Assembly: GCA_019096065.1 (NCBI GenBank)
Contig: JAGUCH010000003.1
Span: 6,634,001 to 6,698,000 of the forward strand
Direction: 5' to 3'
DNA from: Paracyclopina nana
Lineage: Eukaryota > Arthropoda > Copepoda > Cyclopoida > Cyclopettidae
Length of the DNA stretch: 64,000 bases
Shown: positions 13,301-25,660 of the stretch, in pieces
Numbering within the stretch: position 1 is the first letter of the stretch
Layout of the letters: every line of letters begins with the position of its first letter
Position numbers and translations under genes: made by a program
The notes under the pieces: model-generated
Seen by the model: only the letters and a program-made list of their open reading frames with translations
What the model was told of the DNA's origin: nothing
Database searches by the model: none

Positions 13301-15585
13301 TCCACCAACGCCCATCTTTCTTTAATATCTGCCCAAGCAAATCCTTTTGAAAAACATCTGATGCTACTTTTACACACTGGGGACTTGGAGAAAAAATCAG
13401 AGCTGATTGCAATAAAATGCTAAAACGTGACGGTTGTTGCGTGGCTGAGGCAAAAGAAATCATTTGTCACAAAGCCAGAGGAGATGAGCAGAAAAATCGC
13501 CATTGTAATCAACCTTACAGGTTTTGGTATGGACTATAAACTAGTCGCACAGTGGGGTACGTACGAGCTGGCATAGAAACAATCTCTTTTTTTTGTCCAC
13601 ATACTTAAGGGGATGTTGAATACAGTTGAAAAGATACACTCTGTGAATTTGATGCTTTATTGGTACATTTTACCAATAACTTATATGAGCCACGATTGAA
13701 ATTGGGTGAAAGTTTCCTTTGGGGCTCTTCTCGATATATTAGGTGCAATTTTCCCATTTTTCCAAGATTTTGGATGTTGAAAAAATAGTAAAGCACGCAT
13801 GCCACGCTGTGCAGAAATAGAATGAGATTCAACCGAGTGTGAATCCTAGTAGCAAATGTTATTGTTTGAGACGACAGCTCACTCCACACTGTGCTTTTGA
13901 AAATGAGTTGAAATTTCACACAGTGTGCTCATGACAGCGGAAAATATCTGAATTTCAAAGCCCCCTTTGTGGCCAGACATAATACGAATGTCATTCGCAG
14001 ACTCATTTTTAAATGATCTTTTCCAAAAAATGCTTAGTCTGCGCATGAAAGTTGTTAACTAATTCAAGTGGTGTGGCGTCTATCACAAGTTCAATATAAA
14101 CTCTGATTTGAAACTGTGCTTCAACTTTGAGAGAATCACCAAGCCATCGGTCACATGACCACAACAACGCCGTCAGCTGACTATTGCTAACTCTTGGGGG
14201 TTGGAAATTGTCTCTTTCAAACCCTCCCACACTGGGGTAAACCGGGTGCAGTTTGGTTCCGACAGTGGTGGGGTTTATGATTCTATCTGGTCCAGTGTGC
14301 GATGGCACCCTGCAATTTGAACCCCTTTTGAAAGAATTCACAGGGAGACAAGAGGAATGGTGGTCACTTGTTCCAAGATCCGCTGATAATTACGAGTTTA
14401 CTTTACAAAGATTGCCAGAGAAAAAAATACCAAAGCTGCGCTCAGAGTTTCTTATTCCAAGGGTCAAAAACGAGGGAGATTGGTCAAAATTCATGCCCTG
14501 GGGGAACCTTGGGAGAAAAGTCCTGCGGCTTCACTGCTCATCTATTCTGATTCTTTTATGCAAGCCACATATTTTGTGATGAATTGACATTATGCCTCAT
14601 TTCTGCCAAAATGGTGAAAAGCCAAGGTGAAGGAAATCACTTTAAAAAAAGGTAACGGTGCCACCTCGAGAAAAAGACCATCAAATGACGCACGTGAGGT
14701 CGATATTGAGGCAAGTTTTAATGGACTTCATCCTGTCTTGCCTCATTTTTGAGTCAGTTGTGCAGTATGTGGCAACAATGTGCTATGATTACAGAGTTAC
14801 ACGAACACATCAAATATTTGTGGCCCAACTTCTTCATAAGCGTGTGTGCCATGCATTTGCTTAGGAGAGTACTACTACTGCTACTTTATACGCAAACATG
14901 TAGAATTGGTTTCGAAATTGCCAAAATGGAAATGAGAAAATTAGCAGGGAAAGTGATGGACAGCCATCACAAGAAATCCGACAAATACTTTAAAAGTGAA
15001 ACGTGGGTGATTTTTGGACTTGTCAGAAGATCAAAATAGCTGATTTTACATGTTGAACACGGAATTTATCTGCTTCGCCTATTGCACCCACCCTAATTTG
15101 AATTATCTGTTTCAGGTCTGGTTTCCGGATTCTTTTGCTGTTCAGCTGGCCTGGCTTCAATCGAGGCCATCCGGCCCTCACGACCTCCGACCTCGAAATT
15201 TCAACCTCAAAACAAGTACGTGGTGCAGCCCCAACAGCAGCAAAATGTCTTTATTTGTGCCCCAGAGGCTCACCAACAAATGACCTCAATCACGACCTCG
15301 ACAGCCTCTGGGTATTGGAATGACGAGGCCATCATGACCTCGTCACCTGCTTTCGTCCGCCAAAAGAATTGGATCACTTCGTCATCAGCTTCAAATTCAG
15401 CAGATTCATCCGTGACCTCAGGATCAAATTCCCATCAACCAAGGAGATTGGTCACTTCCTTTTCTGTATGCAGATTTTGCCAGTCTACCAATCCGGGAGA
15501 AGACTGCAAAGATGGTTTCTGCTCGAAAGTTTGGAGCAAAGAGAATGGCCTCGGAAGTTTCTTAATGAGACCAATTCACATTTGA
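1338..15585 (+). CDS. Unrecognised disordered protein, three exons around a 12.6-kb intron
   Basis: Exons 1338-1750, 1890-2548 and 15116-15585 join in phase (AG|A, then G|GT) into 513 codons plus stop. I do not recognise the protein. It is low-complexity and Ser/Pro/Gln/His-rich, with a polyglutamine run near residue 55, several RSQS/RRSH/RSRSN basic-serine motifs and no clear globular domain until the last exon. That exon starts with a hydrophobic stretch (GLVSGFFCCSAGLAS) and ends with a compact cysteine motif, CRFCQSTNPGEDCKDGFC, spaced CxxCx(9)Cx(4)C and possibly metal-binding. The start at 1338 follows the CpG-rich block. The donor at 2549 is phase 1, the same phase as all EML first exons on this strand, so the first two exons could also feed the EML transcript (see findings). 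No AATAAA was seen close to the stop, so the 3' end is uncertain. Confidence 0.6.
2549..15115 (+). other. Long intron, AT-rich and CpG-poor, no gene seen
   Basis: Bounded by donor GTAGGC (2549) and acceptor TTTCAG (ending 15115). CpG is sparse by eye compared with 24-42 kb. Open frames inside are short, low-complexity and lack splice or family support. A small TCT microsatellite lies at 4658-4674. No repeat family or transposon ends were recognised. Confidence 0.55.
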
Positions 15586-18500
15586 TTTGAGCTGGCATTA
15601 ATCTAATCACTCCTTTTAGGCTCGCATCTGAAATGGGGGTCTGATTTGGCATAGTAGTAAGGTTTTTCAAATCTGGTGTAAACGGCCTCTTTTTGAGGCC
15701 AATTCTTGTGCTCCGAAAATCTCCCTTTTTGGCAATTATTTTCTGCAGGATCTAAGAGAAAGTGAATCAAAAAATAGTGCAATAATGGTTTAGCTTTAAT
15801 TACGGCTATAATGAGATCTTTTCTCCTACCATTTCCCACTACACTTCGTAAATACTATGGCAACTCTGTTATCAAGAGGATTTCTCAATTCTGGCCAAAC
15901 CCTCCACCAACTTCACCATGGGTCACAAAAGCCTTGATCCAAAATGCCACTACTCATGCTGGCTCAAATTGATGATGAAAAATTGGGCAAACACTATTTA
16001 CACGGTATATATGTATATGCCATAATGAGATGAGAACTCCCCCGCGCCATTTTCGAACGCCAATATTGTCCTTGAATATTTTGCACTCTGTGGGAAAAAA
16101 CCTCATAACTCTAGGCTGCCATTTTGAACAGACTCTATATGCTGAGCATTATGAATTAACTCATTTTATGTATCATCTATGTTTATTTTGTCATAAACTC
16201 GTCCTCTGTTATACTTGTAATTTAGGAGAAAAATACACTCTGCTGACTAGAAAAAAGCAAACATTTTTGCATGGTGAATTCAGTATGTACCCCACATGGT
16301 GGACCATAATTACTTTGGGCGCAAATTGTGGCATTTAGGCCACATCATCATCGTCATCATCATCCACCCTCCAATTTTGGCTCTTTTCTTGTCGCCTTCG
16401 TGTCATAAAGCCTATAGCCTGTTATTCCTTTTGGCTCCACCTTTCAGGGTGAACCTTGGTCGGGCTAATCAAAGTTTGATTTAGGAAAGGAAGTTATAAT
16501 GGGCGCAAAACAAAGGCCTTGGTGATTACAGGTCGAAAAGATAACCTTAGAACAACCTGCAAACTGTGCTTTTTTCATGTTGCAAGTAATTAGTGGTTTT
16601 TTTTCGCAACAGTCAACGAAGAGCCTCATTGTGCACCACCACCTCCACCTCGTGTGAAGCGATAATCACTTATGCAGAAATGCTACGTACGTGCCTGCAT
16701 TTTTGGCCGCCATGTTGAATATGGGTTTCTTTTTTGGCATCGATCCCTTTATTTCAGCCTGTCATTGACTGCACCAGAGGCCTATTAAATTCATTTTTGC
16801 GTGACTCAAGGCCAACCTGAAATTTGCATCAATAATAGCCACACATCTGCCTTTATATAAAAAAAATCTGGCGCTTTTTATGACTCTTTTTCTGCCGCAC
16901 CCTTTTCGACTCGACTCCGCTGATGCAGTGCAGTAAATTCCAGATATTGTCAATTTCTTTTGATTTGAGTCTCTCTAATTCGTGGGTTAGATATGTAGGT
17001 GGTGAATGCCTGCAGCGGCAAAAAGAAGGATCGAAAATAGGCCCGCACATCGTGACTTGCAATATCTGCCAGAATTTCTAATTTTCCTCTTCTTGAAAAG
17101 CGATGTTGCAAGATTTCATGTCTGGTAACCCTGCCATATTGAAGGCGCTATCAAGAAGAGAAGCAATTAAAAATACCAAGTGTTAGTAAGGTATAGCACC
17201 AAAGGCTGGTGGTACAGAAAAACCTGTTACACTTTCAGCCTACTCGCCATATTGTTGTTGCGAGCTCATATTTTGCTAATTAGCTAAGCACAACTGTGAA
17301 CATTGATTGTTGTGGGCTACAAACCCATATACTTCAAAAGAGGTGCTCCTTCAAATGGCTTGACAGAGATCATCTACCATAGCAATTGAAATAGCTAGGG
17401 TATCTCAACCTAACCTCTGTGACCTTAGTTGCACGAATTCTATGTCATGGCAACATGTCTTTTTTAAATATGCAACTTTTTCATCAGATTTTCTCACAGT
17501 TTCAAGAAGATGTTTTTCAATTTACCGAGCCGAGGAAGGACAGCCTGTCAAAACCACCAATTTTCAAAATAAAACTATGCATCATGGATGCAACTCATCT
17601 TTCCTGCCTGATCATCCTAGCCATCAAGTTGTGCTATTATCAGTTAATAAAGGAAAACCTTCAAAAGCTATTCAAATCAGGGTAACAACTGCATAAAGAA
17701 CCTTGAACAGTTTTCAGCTCAATTTTGTCATTTCAAGGAGTTTTGGGTGTCTACATTAATACAAAACCACGCAAAGTATGAATATTTAGATTATTTGTCA
17801 CTATCTCCAACTTCTTGTGTGACCTTAATTGTAATCCCAATTCCTGAATGACTTTTTTCATAGGCAAGATATTTTTTTCAAAGTCACTGAGAGTGTGGGA
17901 ACTATCAACCTTGAATTTTTATTTTCCCAATGATCTTCTTTTCTTCTGCCAAATTGCCTAATGGTTTTAATACCGGGGATGATACGAGCAACTCCCATAA
18001 AGTTGCAGCAGAAGCAGCTATGAAACGATTTCAATTATGTCTGAGGAGATTTCAAGGTCAGTGCAAAAAGGTTGTGTTCAATAAATCTTAATTACCTTTG
18101 CTTTGTGTTCCCTTTGCAAATGTTGCAACACTTTTTTGTTCTTACATGAATGCTCCAAAGGAGTTATGGGGTCAAGGTTCAAGACAAAAGGATTTGAAAT
18201 CACTGCTAAAACTGAGATCATTTAAACAAAGCCAATAAAAGTTCAGACTGCTCACCTATTATAGTAGCCCAAAAAAATTCTTCAGCTAATTTAACCTGAG
18301 ATTAGCTGACTTTGTCTAAACATGGTGGAGGTTTTGAAGGCCTGAGAAACTGGGTCAGAATGAGTTGACAGACAGTAGGAGAGCCTTCTTTTCTCTCTGA
18401 ACAAGTGATGAATAGATGTTTTAATTGAGTCTGAGCGGCTGAAGTTCCGTGATAGTAGCTAGTTCACATGTGCAGAGTCTCGCCTTCGAGGCTCAAAAGA

Positions 18501-20637
18501 GTGCTCCTTATATGTGCACTCAGCTTGGAAACATTTTCGTGTTGAGGATGACCCGAAGCAGAAATGGGGATGCTTACTAATTGAAGCACCTTGATGAACT
18601 TCCTTGTGTTCCAGTAAACAATGTTATCTTGTTGAGTACATCACGGCTTGAACCCAACATGAAATTCACTTTCCCTGTCTGACAAGAAGAGCACTTCCAT
18701 CATATTCAAAGCTGATCTGGTAATGTGATGAAATACCTCATACATCATAAAACTATACCAAAAGTGAAGTCTATCAGGGCGTTCCTCAACTCGAAAGATA
18801 AGCAAAGTGAAATGTCAATTTGGCCGGATTTTTTGCCTTTCAAACGATGCAGGGTAAGAAGAGCCGAGCTAATTTCCACTTGGCTTCTAGAGATGATGAT
18901 GAAAATGGCCGATTTTTATGGCTTCCACCTTGTCATCGGCTGATGGGTTCACAAGTTTATGCAAACAACTTTGCCTGAAGGCTTGTTTTCCTTCATGTTG
19001 CTGCTCAGCCTGGCCAAGCTTCAAATTCTGCAAGGCTGAGTGACATTTAGCTAATGGAATGTCCAATTGTGCATTTTGTACTTTTACAAAAAGATGATGT
19101 ATCTAATATGGGATGTTTTTTCCAGGCTCAGCCCACAGTGCAAGCAAAGTTAAGTAAACAACAACAACTTATTTTGCATTTTTGCAACTCATTTGAGCTC
19201 TTTTAGAGTCATGATGGCTGAAATATGACTGTGGGCTATAGAAAACCAATATAATCGAGCCTTTAGCTATAATAATAATAAAGAAGAAGAAGCTCTTTAA
19301 AGGCCCTTTGTGCAATAAATATGGTGAAGTCATCTGCGAGTGTGCATTGCATAAAACATGGGTAGCTGAACACCATCTCCTCAAAATTGGGTAATTAACC
19401 CATTAACTTAACTAGAGGCGAAAATTGGCCAATTTGGGACAGGAAAAAGAATTTTCATGAAGGGGTCAAGCATCGCTTCAATTTTTGAAAAAGGCGTGAG
19501 AACGATTATGAACCCACATTTAAAAATTCTCAATAGCACAAAAATTAATCTTTTTTTATTACACTCCATAAAAGGCTTAGTGTCAAACTGATCAAAATGG
19601 ACGGTTGCCCTTAAAAAGCCAGATTAGATGCCCAAAGACACAATCTGTCGGGGTCAACGATCTCTCGTTCATTTGATGAGCTTGTAAGCCATCTTTAACT
19701 TTCTGTCGTTGCTTCGCCCGATCGCCGCTTCGCTCGCATATAGAAAAAACCCAGTTCACGTTTGCCACATAACTTGCTGATGTTGATATAATCAGACATT
19801 TGTACTACACCGAGGAAAAAATACCTTCTTGAACTTGAGCAGCCATAAATATGCAAAGGCAAAAATGGAAATAAACATGTCTTCTAAAGTTTTTACATGC
19901 TAGCATCAGAATACGCGAGATTTATGACCGAATAGTAAAAAATTGGAATTTATTAGCCTCATTTGTGAAACTAGCTTTTTCGTAAGAGGCTAATTAATCT
20001 ATGAGATTCTAGTTGCTTCCAAATTTTCTCGTGCATTAGTTGCCAGAAATTTTGTGTCAATATTAGAGATCATTTAAAGCTGCAGCGAGCCCAATAAATC
20101 TTTTATAACTAGTTTCGCTTAGACCATATAGGTGTCGCTCAAAATAATATGAAACTCGTAGCAAACAATCAGCGCCACCTGTGTGTTGCCTATCACATTA
20201 AAAAAGAGAAAAAGATATCTATGCTCCACGAGCTACGCTCAACTTTGTACAGTTGCTAAATAAATAAATGTGAGCATTATTATACAGACAATTTACCAGA
20301 AAGGAATTATGCGTTTCGTGAGGTACATTTTCAACAAGTTGAAATTTCTAAACAATGCGGTATATATTTAACTAAGCATGGAAAATTGGTCTATTTCAGT
20401 CAAAGTACTTGATTACTCACCCGAAAAATATGCCTTAAATAACTTGACCTGTAAAAGAGGGTCCTCCTTTGTCATTCTCGGAACCCAAAATCCAATAACT
20501 GCTGCACAGATCGTATCGGAAATTCCCAACCATACTTAATACGAGTTTCGGAGCAATAATCAGCGGTTATTCTATCACCAACTTTTTTAAAGCCTGGTTG
20601 GGGGGCTTTGGTTTACGCTAAATTAGCTCATCAGCTC
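15586..20637. other. Intergenic region, no supported gene
   Basis: About 5 kb of AT-rich sequence. CpG stays sparse to about 19.5 kb and becomes more frequent after it. A CAT/CATCGT-type simple repeat lies near 16340-16365. Open frames are short and show no recognisable family or consistent splice sites. It may hold regulatory elements, but none could be identified by reading. Confidence 0.5.
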
Positions 20638-20646
20638 TTATAAAAA
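20638..20646 (+). promoter_or_regulatory. TATA box of the small secreted-protein gene
   Basis: TTATAAAAA at 20638-20646, 64 bases before the start codon at 20710. This leaves room for a transcription start about 25-30 bases downstream and a short 5' UTR. TATA promoters in arthropods are typical of tissue-specific or inducible genes. Confidence 0.6.
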
Positions 20647-20709
20647 CATGTCAAAAGCCTTAGATCTCTAGTTTACTTTGAAAGTCTTGTCAGGTTAGAG
20701 AGAATAATC

Positions 20710-21164
20710 ATGAAGAAGACCTTTGTAAGTTTTTTATGTAAATTCTTTTAAATACGCAAGGTATAAGTGAGAAGTTAGGGAACGAATACTTAAGTTTGGT
20801 GCTTTTTTAGATTTTAGTTCCTTTGCTGGCATTGGCTTTGGCCATTCCTCAGGCTCCCTTCGACATCGACCAAGAGAGGTTGGAGGCTGAAAAAGCGGAA
20901 AATGTAGAGCTGTTGGCTTCCCTTCAAGCAGCAGAGGCTCCCCAACATCAAGTCTTCCCTCCTTACGAAGTGGAGCCAGTAACCGGGAACAGCAACGAAG
21001 ACGCCTGCTGTATCAAGTGTATCCAATCTTTGCAAGCTTCCAGCGCTCAGGAAGACGAGAATTGCTGTGCCAAATGTATCATCACTTTGACCAACAGGAA
21101 GGACAACTTTGAGTCATTCCCTACGCAACAGCATGTTTCTAGCGGCACCTCAGTTTTTTCGTAG
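20710..21164 (+). CDS. Small secreted protein with paired CCxKCI motifs, unknown family
   Basis: Two exons, 20710-20724 (five codons) and 20811-21164, joined in phase 0 by an 86-base intron after MKKTF. The 122-residue product opens with a classic signal peptide (MKKTFILVPLLALALA, cleavage probably near AIPQ). An acidic, alanine-rich stretch follows, then two copies of a cysteine motif about 25 residues apart: ACCIKCIQSL and NCCAKCIITL. Six cysteines in total suggest disulphide bonding or dimerisation. A signal-peptide exon ending within the hydrophobic core is common for arthropod secreted or cuticle-type genes. A TATA box lies upstream, and an ATTAAA at 21183-21188 is a possible poly(A) signal. 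I do not recognise the family; a peptide, cuticle or immune role would be a guess. Confidence 0.75.
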
Positions 21165-21188
21165 ATATCTTACGAGTAACTGATTAAA

Positions 21189-21648
21189 TGAACGAAATTG
21201 AAATGCACGCACACCTTTTTAGAGCACAAACCTAGATCACCAAGATCACAAGACCCGCCATGATTATTGCGGCCAAGTTAAAGGCTCTTCTTGAGAATAT
21301 TTTGAAAAAATGTAAAGTCTATGGCAAAATGTTTGATAAGGCGCTGCCATGCACATTTTTTTAATAGAAGCCGCAACGAGATAACGAATTTCTTATTTGC
21401 TTAACTTTTGCTGATTCGTTCACCTTAGTTACTTACACTTCATTAAAAAAAGGCTATTCCAACAAGAGCAAACTAAAAAAAAAAATGGTAGCTAACATCT
21501 ACGATATTATGGCATTTCCAGGACAAGATTTACTTGTGTATTTTTTATGAACTGATCATTAAGTCGTAATCAAGAAAATATCAATAAATCAGGATGAAAA
21601 GTCAGTCAGAACTAATCTATGCAACTCTTATCTAAATTGGGGCGAGAG
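21189..21648 (+). other. Short intergenic spacer, no gene seen
   Basis: AT-rich spacer between the small secreted-protein gene and calpain on the same strand. It holds only stop-rich sequence up to the calpain TATA box. Confidence 0.5.
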
Positions 21649-21656
21649 TATAAATA
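21649..21656 (+). promoter_or_regulatory. TATA box of the calpain gene
   Basis: TATAAATA at 21649-21656, 55 bases before the calpain start codon at 21704. The spacing predicts a transcription start near 21680 and a 5' UTR of only about 25 bases. Confidence 0.65.
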
Positions 21657-21703
21657 TAACAGACCTTGGTTGGCCGTTCGATCACATATCAAAATCAGCT
21701 ATT

Positions 21704-23358
21704 ATGGGGGAAAACTTGCATTTTTGGGCTGACCAAAATTTTGAAGAAATCAGAGCAAAGTAAAAAATTGGGGTAACTTGTGATTGATGACTCAATTTAG
21801 AATGCTTTTTCCCAGTTGCATTGAAGCTGGAACTTTGTTTGAAGATCCAGAATTTCCAGCAGATGAGTCTAGCTTGAATCTGGACACCAATGACGAAATC
21901 GTCTGGATGAGAGCAACTGAAATCAATCCAGGGGCTCAATTTATGGTTGATGGTGCTTCGAGGTTTGACATCAACCAAGGAGAGCTCGGAGACTGTTGGT
22001 TTTTGGCAGCAACAGCCAACTTGACAGAGCATACAGGGCTTTTTGAAAAGGTGCCACATTTTACCAATCAATAATAGTTGTCTCAATTTGAATATGTTAT
22101 AGGTTATTCCACCCGACCAAACATTCAACCCAGACGAATATGCAGGCATTTTCCACTTTAGATTCTGGCAATTTGGTCATTGGGTGGATGTCGTTGTGGA
22201 TGACTATTTACCTACCAAGTATGGGGGCCAGCTATTCCTTATGAGGTCCAATGTTGAGAACGAGTTTTGGTCAGCACTTTTTGAGAAAGCTTATGCTAAA
22301 ATTCATGGCAGCTATAAGGCACTCTCAGGAGGGAATGGCAATGAAGCCTTGGAAGACTTTTCCGGAGGATGTGGCGAAACCTTCATGCTGGCTGAACAAG
22401 ATCCGGATTCAATATTCAAAATAATCCTCCAAGTAATCATTTTGTATGCATAAAAGTATAGTTTCAATTGGTTTCTTCAAGGCTAGCAATAGAGGCTCAA
22501 TGATGGTTTGTTCAACGTTCAGTGATGCAGAGGTTGTTGAAAAAAAGCTCGAGTCTGGCCTAGTGAGTGGACATGCTTATTCACTAACCAAAGTTATCCA
22601 AGTTGGCTCCAATAATCTGCTGAGGATTCGCAACCCTTGGGGCAATGAGGCAGAGTGGAAGCTCAACTGGTCAGACAATTCTGCAGAATGGGACTCACTC
22701 AGTGACGAGGAAAAGGCTGCTTTGGAATTTGATGCGAAAGATGATGGAGAATTTTTCATGGATGTAAATGACTTCATTGTCCACTTTGAGAGTCTTGAAA
22801 TTTGCAATTTGACTCCGGATGCTCTGAATGAAGGCCAAATAGGCTGGCATGAAGACCAGTTCAGGGGCTCCTGGGTTGCCGGCTCATCTGCTGGAGGTTG
22901 TATCAATTACAGGTAAGCTTGACTCATCTGACAATGCGGGGCATTTCCTTTGGATCACTTATAATCACAGAGAGACAACTTTTCCGATGAACCCTCAATT
23001 CTTGATTACTTTGACCGATTCTGACGAGGATGAGGATGACTTGTGCACCTGTCTGGTTGCCCTGATGCAAATTGGAGGCAGACAGAGGAAAGCTTGTGGT
23101 GAAGGGGGTTGCCTCTCCATCGGATTCATCATCTACTACATAGAGAATCCGGATGAGGTGCCGACGCCCTTGGACACCAACTTCTTCCTCTACAATGCCT
23201 CGAAGGGGAGCTGCACCTTTTGCAACTCTCGTGAGGTAGTGAAAAGGTTCAAACTTCCACCGGGGACCTATGCCATCATTCCTTCCACTTTTGACCCCGA
23301 TCAAGAAGGAGAGTTCATTTTGAGAATTTTCTCAGAAAAAGGAACATCTACCAACTGA
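21704..23358 (+). CDS. Calpain-type cysteine protease lacking the EF-hand domain
   Basis: Exons 21704-21759, 21801-22050, 22103-22432, 22482-22912, 22971-23358; 484 residues, phases consistent, introns only 41-58 bases. The CysPc papain-like core carries the full catalytic triad: Cys84 in [11 protein letters not shown], His243 in SGHAYSLTK, Asn263 in [13 protein letters not shown]2-like domain III follows ([19 protein letters not shown] onward), and the protein ends at its last strand ([10 protein letters not shown]). No penta-EF-hand domain follows, and only about 25 residues precede the protease core, so this is an atypical calpain unlike CAPN1/2 or Drosophila CalpA/B. Family knowledge: intracellular Ca2+-activated limited proteolysis. 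Here Ca2+ control would rest on the protease-core sites. The start codon is the first in-frame ATG after the TATA box. Confidence 0.9.
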
Positions 23359-23365
23359 AATTGCT

Positions 23366-23371
23366 AATAAA
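23366..23371 (+). promoter_or_regulatory. poly(A) signal of the calpain gene
   Basis: AATAAA seven bases after the calpain stop codon, implying a very short 3' UTR. Confidence 0.75.
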
Positions 23372-24566
23372 GAAAAAATGCACATCTTTCTCTTGATAAT
23401 AACCCGTTGAGCCTCCGTAACCTTTTTAACAAAATAATGAGATTGCTCGTCTGATTTATTTGTTTACCTTCTCAGTAGTTAGGATTTGGGATTGAGGCCG
23501 CAACTCTAGTTAAGGTTTCTCAAGCAATCTCAGCTAGTTTACCAGTCGTCACCCGTCAGCGCTCAGCTGTTTTCAGCTTGCTTGCTACTCAGCTTGGTTT
23601 ACATGTTAGCAGTGCTGCCAGATACGGCGGTTTTACGCCGCAGCGGCTATTTTTGAGGATGCCCGGAAAAAGCTAAAATTCGGCTGTTCTTCGACGTATT
23701 TTTCAGATTCATCATGATATTTAATTGAGAAACTCAGCTGCGTTGCATTTTGAGCAAATCTGCCAAAACCCGGCTATTTTAGGCCAAATTTTCAACTAAG
23801 CCGATCCCGACTATTTTTGACAAAAGTGCGGTGTCTTTTCATGAAAAAAACTGGCAGCTCTGAGTTACTTAGTTGACAAGAGTTTTAAAAGGTAAACAAT
23901 TAATTTTATTTTTGTGATTTTGTCTCGCTCCAACTTAGGGATAAAACGTCTCATAAATGTCAAACAGTTCTGGTGACATATCATTCTTCGAGTTGGGTAA
24001 GTGATTTTTTGCTTAATTAGATAGCCAGAGAAATATCAAGCTTTTAGCACCTACGCGAGGCTAATCTATCATGAGGGCAAATACCGCGCGATTAAATTTG
24101 AAGCTAGCATTTAGCCTATATAAGAAACGAGTCGTAAAAGCTCGTTTAGATATTTGAGCTTGCGTTTAAAACTTGAAAATTGATATTCACTCGGGCTCTC
24201 GAAACGAAAAAAGAACATTATTCACGAGCGTGCAGCAAAGACTTATTAAGTAACGAGCTTAAAAAAGTGGAAAAGAGAAGTGCTCTTCTGTTTTACATGG
24301 CTTAATAAGCTCATATTTCGGTAGCAAGGCGACACGCAGTGGTGCATGATTATGTCCCCCAAAAGATATGACAAGTGCGTGATGTTTTAGCACTCTCGCG
24401 GATAAAACGTAAACTCGAAAAGCTCGTTTTTATCGTGAACCCGCCTATTTTTCCTGAAAGCTGAAAGAGTGATGGCGATCTTTAAAGCGAAAGGAATCGC
24501 CTGGTTTCACGCAACCTAATATCATTCATATATGCGGATTATATTTTACGTTCCTCCTCATCCATC
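23372..24566 (+). other. Intergenic region upstream of the EML locus
   Basis: No supported gene. CpG becomes frequent from here rightward, and this stretch probably holds upstream regulatory sequence for the first EML promoters. Confidence 0.4.
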
Positions 24567-24612
24567 ATGCTCGCACTTGTTGCCGATCATGACAGTCCAG
24601 AATGCTTTCAAT
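24567..24612 (+). other. Candidate short EML first exon (15 codons)
   Basis: ATG at 24567 opens a short frame (MLALVADHDSPECFQ) running straight into a perfect donor, GTAAGT, at 24613. The exon ends in phase 1, matching the common EML exon at 32477 (T|AT gives Tyr). A second strong GTAAGT donor at 25000 could end a non-coding first exon that splices to the TTTTTGCAG acceptor at 25657, just before the ATG at 25661. Both are inferred from splice signals only. Confidence 0.35.
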
Positions 24613-25660
24613 GTAAGTATGCTCGACAGTTGCCATCTGGAATGGCAAATGCCAAGCGACGTTAGTGGCATTTTGGGCTGGTGCCTTTTTTAGCCGAAAC
24701 TGGATGCGTGGAAGGAGGAAGGAGCGAAGGCATCCGCTGCTACATAGCAGGTGGGAATTGGGAAATCGTCTCTCTCTCGCTGCTCGTACCTGGATGACGA
24801 CAAAACGCGAACCGTTGTTGCCCGGCCCTTCTTAGCTGCTGCTGCTGCTGTTAATGCTGCAGTTGCTCCAGCGGCCGAAGCTCGAGCCGCACACTTCTTG
24901 CTTATACTTCTACCAGACAGACTGCTACTGTGCGACAGGAAATTCGACGACTTCACCTTAGTTCCAACGCTACTGCCAGCCGGAAAACAACCAGAACGCG
25001 TAAGTTTTGCATACTTAATGCTCGAAAGCTATCCGGGAAGCCGTAGATTTACCGAGCCTCGGAGCTGCTTTGTAAAAAAGTGGATCTTCTCCGAGGCCTC
25101 TTTTTTGTTGTTGAGGTTTTTACGAATGCGCTAAGCAGCAACTCCCTATCGCGATGGCTTTGCCATCATGGGCGTAGAGATAAGGCCGCCGTAATACCGA
25201 ATGTCCACGCGTGCCCTTTTACGACCGGGCTAATCTTTAAACGGCGAACTCGCACGGGCGGTCCGTAGGTCGATGCGTTGCTCTTTAATTGCGTTCGACT
25301 CCATTTTAGCATATAGTTGTTTCATTCTTTTTCCACGTTCGAGCGGCTTAAAACGATCGCCAGTCGCCTTGCGCACTCTCGCGCGCATGCATGCTTTACG
25401 CAAGAAAACGAGAGAAATTCGTTCTTGGCAAGTCCACCGCGCATTTTACGTGGCCATGCAACGCTTCTTAGTCCGGTCACCACCGGCCTACTTCGTCTTC
25501 CTTTGCGGCCTCGCGTTGCTCACTCAATCAAAAAATTAAGTCACCCACGCAGCAGTCGAGCTGGAGACATGACAAAAGGAGGCGGGAAGTCATGCATTAG
25601 TCTCATCTTCCTACTTGAACGTCGTCGTGACCATACCGTTTCAACGACTTTTTGCAGAAA

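Noticed and set aside
24751..25134. 127-codon frame upstream of EML
   Set aside because: Alanine-rich by GCT repeat, no recognisable domain. The strong donor at 25000 within it better fits an untranslated first exon.
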